From Anaeromyxobacter dehalogenans 2CP-C (lineage in GTDB: Bacteria > Myxococcota > Myxococcia > Myxococcales > Anaeromyxobacteraceae), in contig NC_007760.1 in NCBI RefSeq assembly GCF_000013385.1, positions 3,694,001-3,758,000 on the forward strand: DNA of 64,000 nucleotides, given 5' to 3'. A model generated the notes under the pieces. It did no database searches and was not told the DNA's origin. It saw only the letters and a list, made by a program, of their open reading frames with translations. The position numbers and the translations under genes are program-made. Positions 1 to 7,882 of this stretch are shown one piece after another (position 1 is the first letter of the stretch; each line of letters opens with the position of its first letter).

Positions 1-2187
1 CGACCCCATAGCGCTCACGAGCACGCCTCGTCGGCCCCACACCTCCTTGCCCCTCAAGACCGTCTGACGCGATGCATTTTCGGCGGCTTTCGCTAGGCTC
101 CCTGCTCCGTTCTCCCACAGAATTGCCTGTGACATGCCGCCATACGAAGTGGTTGCATCGACCGTGGTTTGCTGCGCAGCCCATCGCTCGTCGAGCGCGG
201 GCAGCTCCCAGAATGAGCGCAAGTACCGAGGAGAATCGCCCGTCTGAATCCCGTTCGAGTAGATGGTGAACTTCGAGAGCCGCGGCTCAGCTGACGCCTC
301 CTCCATGCTGATCCGGCACTTTGGATTGATGAGTTGGCGTGCTTGGTTGACCTTGTGGAGGGCGTCGGCGCACAGGGCTGCGGCCTTGTCCACTGCCGAC
401 GCGAAAGGAGTCGTGTCAATCGCCAAGAACTCGTGGGCTGCATCGTGACTGCGCCCGCTCAGAATGATCAGCAGGGGCTTCACGACTTCCCCCGAGATCC
501 CAGAGAAGGCGCCGGGCCCGAGCTGACCAGCAAGCTCGAACCGTGCGTCGCGCAAGAGCCTCTTGCGGTACGACGCGTAGTAATCTTGGGACAGCCAGTT
601 CTGAGGGGTCACGAGAGCCGCTGCCCCGAAGGGCGCCAACAACGACCGACACCGCTCGATGAAACAGGTGGCCAAATCAGTCTTCGCATCGGCGAAGTGC
701 GATTCACAGTGCTGCGCAAGCACATCGGACTGATTTCCACGCGCGAGATACGGCACGTTTGTCGCTACGAGGGTGTACTTTACGGCCAAGAGCGTTGCCG
801 CGCGCGCAAGTCCTTGTGCGACCACGGCGAGCTCAGCGTCCTCGGATTTCTCCGAAGCCAACGCTGAAGAGAGGAGGTTTCGAATCTTGTCAAACTGAGC
901 AACGAACAACTCACCGCCGACGCGCGTCGGATCGATGAGCGAGCCCAGGGTCGGAGCCTGCCGGAACAGCTCGTAGAGCTGCTTCATCGCCTGCTCCGCG
1001 GGCCGATCGCCTGCCGCCAACGCCGTCCACTCCGACACCGGAGCGTTGATGCCAAGCCCGGCGCACGCGAGGTTCAGCGCCGGCAACGGCCGATAGCCCG
1101 CGAGCTTCCATGCCGTGAGCCCAACGTTGAACGCGGCGATCTGAGTGCAGCGCGGATCAAGTTCGAGCCCGAACAGGTTGTCGCGCAGCACGGCGTCCAC
1201 GGCCTCGGCGATCGACAGCTTCTCTTCGGCCTGCCGCAGCGCGACCAGGATCGGCAGCGCGAATGCGAGGAAGTGCCCGCTGCCCATGCACGGGTCGAGC
1301 ACCGTGAGACCCTTCGCGGCCCTCGGCCAGCCCGAGAACGTACCCGGCGCTGGCCGCCAGGCGTCCCCCTCGCGTACGAAGCGCAGGTATCGCCACTCGA
1401 TGCCCTGGACGGCGCAGGCCGCGCGGCACTCGTCCTCGGATACTGCCGTGCGCGCGAGCTCCGGCTTCGCCGCGAACACCTTGCCGGCCCACCACGCGCC
1501 GACCGTGTTGTGCAGCAGGAAGAGGACCATGTAGTCCTCGGTGAAGAGCTGCGTCACGGCCGGCAACTCGTCCGCGCCGATCTTGTGCTCCGAGGCGTTG
1601 ACTGCGTCCTTCTGGTCCGCCTGCCAGAACTGGTACACCCATCCAAGGCTGTCGTCCGCCGTGAACACGGCGCGCGGCAGCCTTTCGAGGATCGCCTCGA
1701 GCTCCTGTCGCTTCTCGGGAGGTAGCGCCACCTCGAGCACTGGATCGCCGGCGCGGAAGATCTGCGGGAGCATCCGCTGAGCGAAGTCGCTCGCCAGCAC
1801 CAGCCAGTCCTTGCCCTGCTCGCGCGCAAGCTCGCGGCACTCGTCGAGCGACAGCGCCATGCCCGACTCCGGCTCGACGAGGAGGTCGTTCTCCGCGAGG
1901 AAGCGCGCGAACAGGAGACGATGCCAGTGCTCGTAGGCGGACTCGCGGGTGAGCCGCTCGGTGGTCTGGGTTCCTTTGCGCTCCTCGAGCTTGTCGCCGA
2001 GCTGGCGCCCGTGCGCGCGCAGGCGGTTGCGCAGCTTACGCTGCTCGGGCGAGAGCGCGGCCCAGGGCTCGTGGTGACCGACGGCGAGCTGCCCGATGGC
2101 CTGCCGCGCGCCGGCCTCCGCTACGCGGCGAGCCTCCTTGACGGCGCCTTCGAGCTCCCTGCGAAGGTTGCGGTCGAGCGATGCCAT
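1..2187 (-). CDS. pglX: BREX adenine-specific DNA methyltransferase PglX (3' end beyond the window)
   Basis: This is the N6-adenine methyltransferase of a BREX anti-phage system, which marks host DNA and is also required for phage exclusion. The frame is open from an ATG at 2187 to the window edge (729 codons), so the C-terminus is missing. A SAM-binding motif I reads LDPCMGSGHFLAFA near residue 299. The catalytic motif IV reads TNVPYLARG near residue 477, the N-x-P-Y variant common in PglX and Eco57I-type enzymes. It starts 9 nt after the brxC stop and is the fourth gene of a brxA-brxB-brxC-pglX operon. pglZ and brxL or their equivalents would lie beyond the left edge. The BREX subtype cannot be settled from this part. 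Confidence 0.9.
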   Translation of the reverse strand, partial: MASLDRNLRRELEGAVKEARRVAEAGARQAIGQLAVGHHEPWAALSPEQRKLRNRLRAHGRQLGDKLEERKGTQTTERLTRESAYEHWHRLLFARFLAENDLLVEPESGMALSLDECRELAREQGKDWLVLASDFAQRMLPQIFRAGDPVLEVALPPEKRQELEAILERLPRAVFTADDSLGWVYQFWQADQKDAVNASEHKIGADELPAVTQLFTEDYMVLFLLHNTVGAWWAGKVFAAKPELARTAVSEDECRAACAVQGIEWRYLRFVREGDAWRPAPGTFSGWPRAAKGLTVLDPCMGSGHFLAFALPILVALRQAEEKLSIAEAVDAVLRDNLFGLELDPRCTQIAAFNVGLTAWKLAGYRPLPALNLACAGLGINAPVSEWTALAAGDRPAEQAMKQLYELFRQAPTLGSLIDPTRVGGELFVAQFDKIRNLLSSALASEKSEDAELAVVAQGLARAATLLAVKYTLVATNVPYLARGNQSDVLAQHCESHFADAKTDLATCFIERCRSLLAPFGAAALVTPQNWLSQDYYASYRKRLLRDARFELAGQLGPGAFSGISGEVVKPLLIILSGRSHDAAHEFLAIDTTPFASAVDKAAALCADALHKVNQARQLINPKCRISMEEASAEPRLSKFTIYSNGIQTGDSPRYLRSFWELPALDERWAAQQTTVDATTSYGGMSQAILWENGAGSLAKAAENASRQTVLRGKEVWGRRGVLVSAMGS

Positions 2188-2196
2188 CGCAGTTCC

Positions 2197-5100
2197 TCAG
2201 CTCACCAGGACGGGGCCATCCTTGATGGCCGCGACAAGGGACTTCTTCTGCCGTTCGAGCCAGGCATCGACGTCCGCTTCGGTCGTCAGGGTTGAGCGCT
2301 CGAGGGTCACCGGTCGCACCTTCGGCTCGAGCAGCTTCGCGGCGTGCTCGAGAGCCTTCTGCACGCGGCCCGAAACCGCGTCCGCCTCTGCGCTCCGCGA
2401 CGACAGCGACTTCGCGTCGAGCGCCGACGCAAGCGCTTCGTCGCTCGGCACCGACAACGGGGCGGCGGGCGCGAGGCCAACGCTCGCGAGGATCGACGAA
2501 CGATCCGAGCTAGGGAGCTTCCGCCACAGCGAACTAGCCTCCAGCGAGGCCATGCCCTTGCCGAACTCCGTCTCGTACGCACCGTGGGCCGCGAGCAACG
2601 CTTTCCGGAGCGCGTCGGCCAGGCCAGACCGAAGCGGCGCCACCGGATCGGTGGGCTCGAGCAGAAGCCGCTGTGCGCGTACAGCCTCGACCTGCTTGAG
2701 CAGGTCCTCCGCGGCAGCGAGCCCGTGTGCGTGCAGTGCGAGCCGCTCGACGAGCGCCCATGTGGGCAACCGCGCATCTACGACCTTCTTGGTGTTCGTC
2801 CACTCCGTGATGCGCTTCCCGAAGAGCTGCGCGTTGTCGCGAATGCCCGCGAGCTGGTCGTTGCCGACACGGGCGCGGATGTCCTCGATGTCGATGACCG
2901 AGGGAGGCGCGGGCAGCGGCGCGTCACCGCCAGTCGATCGGCCAAGAGCGGCGAGCTGCTCGAGGAAGGCGGGCGCTTTGGCCAGCTCCTCGCCAGCCTT
3001 ACAGCCCACGCCGAGCGCCTGGAACACCTTCCGGATGGCGAGCTTTTCGGTCACGGAGAGCGTGATCTTCTCGACGCGGAACTCGGCCTTCGAAATCCTG
3101 TTCTGGTCGAGCTGCCCCGGCGCAAGCGCCATGCCGTTCAACGTGGCGGAAACGTGCTGCGTGCGATGAAGCGCCAGGAGCGCGGCGTCGATGGCGTCCT
3201 GCGGCCAGCCGTACGGGCTCGCGCGAAGCGCCTTGCGAACCTCCACGCCGACCTTGCCGGAGCCGATCGTCGAGAGCACCGCCTTGCAGACGGCGTGTTC
3301 TTCCGTCGCGACCGTGTGGCCCACCGGCTGGAGCGGTTGGTCGGCGCCCTCCTTCGCGCGCTTGATGACCGTCTCCCACGCCGCGTGGTCGGCCTCCTTG
3401 AACCGCGGGAAGAGCCGTACGAGCGCAGCGTTGATGGCCTCGCGGACGCGATCTTCGAGGGTCGCCTGCAGCAACTCGGAACCACCGCCCTGGAACACCT
3501 TTGCATTGGCGACGATCTGCTTGATGAGCTCGTCGCGTTGGCGGATGGCGGCGTTGCGACGGCTCTCCATGCTGTGCTTCGCCTCTTCGCCTTCGCGGGT
3601 CGTGGGCGTGCCCTTGGCATCGATCGTTTGCTGGGCGGCCTCGGCATCGACGATCAGCTTCCGCAGCTCATCGGCTGCCTGGCGCGGCAGGAAGATGAAC
3701 ACCGTCGGGCTGTCGGTGCCAGCCGCGCGCGCAGCGTCGAGAAGCTCCTTCTCGCTTGCCGACCAGCCGTCGCGAATCCACAGCGGGACGCTCTCGCCGT
3801 TGCCGGCAGGTGGCGTCTGGTCGCGCGAGACGACGACCTGACGCGCCTCCTTGGCGGCGCCCTGCACGACCTTCACCGTGCGGATGACGCGGTCAGCTTC
3901 GGCGTAGATCTGCTGATCACGGCGGATCTGGATGTCGGCGTCGTCGTTGGCGAGCTTGCCCTGCCGGCGGCGGAATTCGGCGTCCCACTCGGCGCCTTCC
4001 TTCGTCTGCAGGCGGTACTCGTCGCCGACTCTCATCAGCGCACCGCTCGAAGTCAGCTCTTCCAGCACGGTTTCAACCGCACTGCGCAGCTTCCCGTTGT
4101 CAGCCAGGAGGTCTTCGACGAGGAGGTCCGCGATGTGCTCCTTAGAGGCCTGCACGCCGAGGTAGCCGGGCTTGTCCTTCTCGGGCAGCTTCGTGATGAG
4201 GAAGACGAGCCCGCAGATGCGCCGCGCGAGCTTCCCTCTTTCGGTGCCGTCCTTCGACAGGTTGATGATTCGCTCGTTGAGTTCGCGCAGGAGGACGCCC
4301 GTGTTGACCATCTCCGGCGCAAGCGCCTCGAACAGCTCGTCGCCCGGCACGGTGGCCCCAAGGGCACGATCGGAGATCTTTGCGACCGCGTCATGGATGA
4401 TGCGCAGCTGCGACCGCAGCTGGCTGTGCGTGCCCTCGGCATCAACGGCCCGAAAGCAGTGCTCCCAGAATCGACGGCGCACCGGCAGGAGCGGGTAGTC
4501 GTCGACCATGACCTCGCGGTCCTGAGCACTCTCGCCGATGCGCGTGCCCTGGAGCTGGCGCGAGATCTCGCCTCCGTGCTTCTCCAAGACGCCCTTCACC
4601 GTCGAGATCGAAGCAGCCTTCTTCTGAAGGAGCACCTTGCGAACGACAGCCTCGACATCCTGGTCGGAGAGCTGCACGCGGATCGTGTATCGATCCATCA
4701 GTTTGTGAAGCCTCGGCACCGAGGTGAGCGCGCTCTGGCCCGAGGCGACGACGAGTACGTTGCTGTCGAGCTGCTTCGACAGGGCCTCGGTGACCTCGGT
4801 GACCAGCGTCGAGCGGTCGTTCGAATCACCGATGTACTGCTGTACCTCGTCGAGCACGAGAAGCATCAATGGCGTGCGGCCGTCGCGCCCGACGAGCTTC
4901 AGCACGCGTTTCACTGCGGTGAGGAACTCTTCGGTCGTGATGTCCGTGTTGCGCGGCGGGAACTGCGCCTTGAGCGTGTTGCGCGCCTCGGCCTCGGTCG
5001 ACGCGAACCCGGGGTCGCACGCGAGGAGCGCGTTTGCGATGTTCTTGCTGACGTACAGGTTGTTCAGCTCGGACTGCCACTGCTTGCCGGCGCCTTCGAT

Positions 5101-5658
5101 GGCACCCTTCACCTTGTCGAACCAACCTTGATCGTGAAGCCAGAGGCAGAACTGTGCCTGGGGGTACTGGTCGGGCAGGCCGACTCCTCGCAGGAGCACC
5201 GCGAGGATGGTCAAGCGGACGTGATCGGTGGTGCCGCTCGGGAGCGCGCCGGCCGCGGCGAGCAGCCCGCCCCCGCGCTTGCCGGCAGTGTCGAGCTCGC
5301 GGAGCAGCTCTCGCAGCTCGTCGGGCATCGACGGCACGAGGCTGCGCGCGGTGGCGCCGTCGGGGAACTTGGTGTCCTGCCAGAGATGACAGGCCATCTT
5401 CAGCAGGTGCGACTTGCCGCTGCCAAAGAAGCCGCTAACCCATGCGGCCTTCTGGCTCGTCGAGGTCAGGTTCGCAAGGAAGGACTTGAGGATCTTGATG
5501 ATGCCTTCGGCGTACTGGCCCTCGCACACGAACGTCGACAGCTCGCCGCGAAGCTCGTCGAGGACCTTCTCGTTCGACCTGTCGGCGATTCGAGCCTGGC
5601 CCTGGTTGACCAGCGGGTAGGTGGAAGGGTCTCGCTGAAGGACGTCCTTGATCTTCAT
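2197..5658 (-). CDS. brxC: BREX ATPase BrxC
   Basis: BrxC is the large P-loop ATPase of BREX systems and is thought to act with the methyltransferase on DNA. The product is 1153 aa, the usual size for the family. The N-terminus MKIKDVLQRDPSTYPLVNQG is the typical BrxC opening and sets the start at 5658, although the frame stays open upstream. A Walker A motif, GFFGSGKSH, lies near residue 79 and a Walker B, LLVLDEVQQYIGDS, near residue 268. The start overlaps the brxB stop by 4 nt (ATGA), so translation is probably coupled. A methyltransferase gene follows 9 nt downstream. Confidence 0.93.
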   Translation of the reverse strand: MKIKDVLQRDPSTYPLVNQGQARIADRSNEKVLDELRGELSTFVCEGQYAEGIIKILKSFLANLTSTSQKAAWVSGFFGSGKSHLLKMACHLWQDTKFPDGATARSLVPSMPDELRELLRELDTAGKRGGGLLAAAGALPSGTTDHVRLTILAVLLRGVGLPDQYPQAQFCLWLHDQGWFDKVKGAIEGAGKQWQSELNNLYVSKNIANALLACDPGFASTEAEARNTLKAQFPPRNTDITTEEFLTAVKRVLKLVGRDGRTPLMLLVLDEVQQYIGDSNDRSTLVTEVTEALSKQLDSNVLVVASGQSALTSVPRLHKLMDRYTIRVQLSDQDVEAVVRKVLLQKKAASISTVKGVLEKHGGEISRQLQGTRIGESAQDREVMVDDYPLLPVRRRFWEHCFRAVDAEGTHSQLRSQLRIIHDAVAKISDRALGATVPGDELFEALAPEMVNTGVLLRELNERIINLSKDGTERGKLARRICGLVFLITKLPEKDKPGYLGVQASKEHIADLLVEDLLADNGKLRSAVETVLEELTSSGALMRVGDEYRLQTKEGAEWDAEFRRRQGKLANDDADIQIRRDQQIYAEADRVIRTVKVVQGAAKEARQVVVSRDQTPPAGNGESVPLWIRDGWSASEKELLDAARAAGTDSPTVFIFLPRQAADELRKLIVDAEAAQQTIDAKGTPTTREGEEAKHSMESRRNAAIRQRDELIKQIVANAKVFQGGGSELLQATLEDRVREAINAALVRLFPRFKEADHAAWETVIKRAKEGADQPLQPVGHTVATEEHAVCKAVLSTIGSGKVGVEVRKALRASPYGWPQDAIDAALLALHRTQHVSATLNGMALAPGQLDQNRISKAEFRVEKITLSVTEKLAIRKVFQALGVGCKAGEELAKAPAFLEQLAALGRSTGGDAPLPAPPSVIDIEDIRARVGNDQLAGIRDNAQLFGKRITEWTNTKKVVDARLPTWALVERLALHAHGLAAAEDLLKQVEAVRAQRLLLEPTDPVAPLRSGLADALRKALLAAHGAYETEFGKGMASLEASSLWRKLPSSDRSSILASVGLAPAAPLSVPSDEALASALDAKSLSSRSAEADAVSGRVQKALEHAAKLLEPKVRPVTLERSTLTTEADVDAWLERQKKSLVAAIKDGPVLVS

Positions 5659-6218
5659 GCTGCACCCCCGGCGCTGTAGATCGAGATCGGGACCGCCATG
5701 TAGTTCCATCCGTCGCGGGCATCGAGCAGCCGGTAGTTGTTCTGCTCGAGCGTGCCCGGGAAGAACACGACGAGGCGACCACGAACGTCGCGCTCGACGC
5801 GCTTCAGCACTTCGGACACATACGTGAAGCCGTAGAGGGAGCCCGCGCCCAACACGGCGACTACTGACGCCTCGGACACGTCGTTGCTTGTAAGAACCGC
5901 GCGGATCTTCTCGGCTGCGTACTCGGGGAACTCCTCCTTCAGCTTGAGCTGAAGATCCTCGGGCGACTCGAAGTATGCGTCGCGGTACTCGTCGGCTGCG
6001 ATCCACGAGGCGAACGCGGTGGTGAGGTCTACCTCGTGCCAATCGTGTCCGGCGGCCCTGGTGCGCGTCTCGAACTCGCCCTTTCGCGCACGGAGGGCTC
6101 GCTCAAGCTCCTTATCGTATGCAACCATGATCACGCGCTGCGCGCCGGCGACCGTACGCTGCCAGGGCGTCGCGATGTGTTGGCCGTAGAGATCCGCGAG
6201 ATCTTCGAGTCGCGCCAT
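5655..6218 (-). CDS. brxB: BREX protein BrxB (DUF1788 family)
   Basis: A 187-aa protein in the position and size range of BrxB (DUF1788), the small partner of BrxC in BREX systems. It opens with MARLEDLADLYGQHIATPWQR and contains a core of the form VLTSNDVSEASVVAVLG, then RLVVFFPGTLEQNNYRLLD, as expected for the family. Its biochemical role is not established in general. The stop overlaps the brxC start by 4 nt. It begins 4 nt after the brxA-like gene ends, so the three are clearly one transcript. Confidence 0.88.
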   Translation of the reverse strand: MARLEDLADLYGQHIATPWQRTVAGAQRVIMVAYDKELERALRARKGEFETRTRAAGHDWHEVDLTTAFASWIAADEYRDAYFESPEDLQLKLKEEFPEYAAEKIRAVLTSNDVSEASVVAVLGAGSLYGFTYVSEVLKRVERDVRGRLVVFFPGTLEQNNYRLLDARDGWNYMAVPISIYSAGGAA

Positions 6219-6222
6219 ACGG

Positions 6223-7032
6223 TCACTGCCTCCCGAGTCCCGGGTCGAGTCGTCCGAGCTCGAACTCTACGACATCACCCGCCGTGCGTAGGTCGATGAG
6301 CCCTAACCGCTTCGCCTCTATTGCGAGCGCGCGGGCTGAGGACGCCGTGCAGTCGAGCGCCGCGATCCAGCCATTCGTGAGCAGATCTTCGCCGTGGAAG
6401 CCGGCTGCATTGCCGAGCCAGATCGCAAAAGCGACGGCTGTCGGCGGCGCGCTCACGCGCTGTCGATGCTTGAACGTGCGGCCGGTGAGGTGGCCTGCCT
6501 GCGTCCACGAGCTGGAGACGTTGCGCACCACCTTGTCGAGCGTGTCGTCGTTCATGCGCTCGCCGACGACTCTCCGGAGGGCCTCGCGGATCGGCGCTCG
6601 CTGGATCTCGATATCTGGCGGTTGTGAGAGCACAGGCGCGGCGGAGGCCATGAAGAGCGGATCGCGCGCGAGGGCGGCGAGCATGGCGAGGAGCGGGCGA
6701 GCATTGGGGTCGAGGCTCCAGAGCCCCCGTAAGACGCGGAACAGGGCCACGAACGGGTCCAGCGCGTAGAGTTCGCCGAGGCGCTGGCTCGACAGCCGGC
6801 GCGTCGAGGCCGTGGGTTTCTCGAGGCAGTTGCCGTCGATGATCGCCGCCGAGTAGGCCGCGCGGTCGGCGATGGCCGGAGCGGCCGCCAGGACGGCTTC
6901 CAGTTCAGCGAGCATGAGCGTCCGGCTCGAGTGGGTCCCCTTGTCGCCGAAACGGAAGCCCAGCTTCGCCGCTCCTGCGGGCGGCCCCCCAGGCGGAAAG
7001 AATTCGATGGAAGCGATCTCTGCGAGGGACAT
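6223..7032 (-). CDS. brxA: BrxA-like protein (DUF1819-type), first gene of the BREX operon
   Basis: A 269-aa protein that I assign to BrxA mainly from its place directly before brxB and from the segment VVRNVSSSWTQAGHLTGR. That segment fits the DUF1819/BrxA pattern of a 'SSW-QAGHL-G' core followed by a hydrophobic stretch (residues about 170-230). BrxA is a small DNA-binding accessory protein in characterised BREX systems. The ATG at 7032 lies 8 nt after a palindromic operator that covers the likely ribosome-binding region (GGCGGGG). Expression of the whole operon may therefore be controlled here. Family assignment is less certain than for brxB and brxC. Confidence 0.72.
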   Translation of the reverse strand: MSLAEIASIEFFPPGGPPAGAAKLGFRFGDKGTHSSRTLMLAELEAVLAAAPAIADRAAYSAAIIDGNCLEKPTASTRRLSSQRLGELYALDPFVALFRVLRGLWSLDPNARPLLAMLAALARDPLFMASAAPVLSQPPDIEIQRAPIREALRRVVGERMNDDTLDKVVRNVSSSWTQAGHLTGRTFKHRQRVSAPPTAVAFAIWLGNAAGFHGEDLLTNGWIAALDCTASSARALAIEAKRLGLIDLRTAGDVVEFELGRLDPGLGRQ

Positions 7033-7040
7033 GAGACACC

Positions 7041-7062
7041 CCGCCGGCAGACTTGCCGGCAG
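7041..7062. promoter_or_regulatory. Palindromic operator copy 1, overlapping the brxA ribosome-binding region
   Basis: A 22-bp near-perfect inverted repeat, on the minus strand CTGCCGGCAA, GT, CTGCCGGCGG. It lies 8 nt upstream of the brxA start codon and covers the G-rich ribosome-binding region. A second, perfect copy is centred 68 bp further upstream. A repressor bound here would block transcription or, as RNA, the stem could hide the ribosome-binding site. Confidence 0.7.
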
Positions 7063-7108
7063 CTCACCCTGGCAGAGCCTGTTTCCCTCGTCAACAACCG
7101 TGTAGTCT

Positions 7109-7130
7109 CCGCCGGCAAGTTTGCCGGCGG
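7109..7130. promoter_or_regulatory. Palindromic operator copy 2 upstream of brxA
   Basis: A perfect inverted repeat with 10-bp arms CCGCCGGCAA and TTGCCGGCGG and a 2-nt spacer. It is nearly the same sequence as the palindrome at 7041-7062, which suggests a dimeric regulator binding both sites. BREX operons elsewhere are often controlled by the WYL-domain regulator BrxR. No brxR gene is visible in this window. Confidence 0.7.
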
Positions 7131-7193
7131 ATCGAAAGGGTCGCTATCGCCACCGCCATAAGGCGGATAACTGACCGGGAACTCATTCCTTTT

Positions 7194-7207
7194 CCGCGGT
7201 ACCGCGG
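7194..7207. promoter_or_regulatory. 14-bp perfect palindrome in the brxA upstream region
   Basis: CCGCGGTACCGCGG is a perfect palindrome inside the 221-nt gap between the lipoprotein operon and brxA. It has no relation in sequence to the two 22-bp operators. I found no convincing -35/-10 pair in the gap, so its role is unknown. Confidence 0.4.
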
Positions 7208-7253
7208 CGCCGTAGAGCCGGGGAGGAGCAGCCACTCGACCTCGGCTACTTGC

Positions 7254-7880
7254 TCATCGCTCCCGCACGACCAGCGGCAAGTTGATGGGGTTCACCGGCG
7301 ACGCGATCGCCCTCACCGATGACAAGGTCGCCGTAAGGCTCACCGCCTCGCAAGCCTGACTCGTCGGGTTCACCCTCGACTGGATCGCGACCCCCACCCT
7401 CCCGACGTCCAGCACGTACGGCCCCTTGCACGTGCCGAGGACGCCGGCGCCGCGCTGGCAGAGCGGCCCCTGCAGCGGGACCGGCTCCGGCCCCGTGTTC
7501 ACCCAGGCCGTCCCCGTGCAGTTGGTCGTCTCGAAGTAGAACGTCGAGCCCTGCGGGAACGGATAGCTGATCGCGCCGCTGCCGGCGTCGATGGGCCAGA
7601 TGACCCCGTCGCGGAAGAAGCTGACGGTCCCCGTCGCCTGGTCGTAGCCGACGAGCGGACCAAGCACGTTCGGCGGCGCGCCGCCGGGAGGCGAGTCGAC
7701 GACCACGAGCGCCGGACCGGCCGGCCCAGTTGGCCCGGTCGCTCCGATCGATCCTTGCGGCCCAGTCGGCCCCTGCTGCCCCTCGGGGCCACGCGGCCCA
7801 GGATCACCCTTCGGCCCCTGGGTGCAGGCCGCGACGGCGGCGGCGAACAGCACTGGGATGAGCTGACGCGTGATGGTCAT
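7254..7880 (-). CDS. Exported lipoprotein with a collagen-like Gly-X-Y stretch
   Basis: A 208-aa secreted lipoprotein. The N-terminus has a short basic region, a hydrophobic segment and a lipobox ending VAAC (lipidated Cys19). It is followed at once by twelve Gly-X-Y triplets (residues about 22-57, rich in GP) that would form a collagen-like stalk. A globular domain of about 150 residues with four Cys follows. The start ATG at 7880 lies 2 nt after the stop of the large lipoprotein gene, so the two are cotranscribed as the last genes of the tra-type operon. Such stalked lipoproteins fit a surface contact or mating-pair role, but no function is proven. Confidence 0.85.
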   Translation of the reverse strand: MTITRQLIPVLFAAAVAACTQGPKGDPGPRGPEGQQGPTGPQGSIGATGPTGPAGPALVVVDSPPGGAPPNVLGPLVGYDQATGTVSFFRDGVIWPIDAGSGAISYPFPQGSTFYFETTNCTGTAWVNTGPEPVPLQGPLCQRGAGVLGTCKGPYVLDVGRVGVAIQSRVNPTSQACEAVSLTATLSSVRAIASPVNPINLPLVVRER

Positions 7881-7882
7881 GA

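Noticed and set aside
2344-5679. Long plus-strand open frame of over 1100 codons across the BREX region
   Set aside because: It is antisense to brxC, whose motifs and N-terminus are unmistakable; the frame is open only because the DNA is GC-rich.
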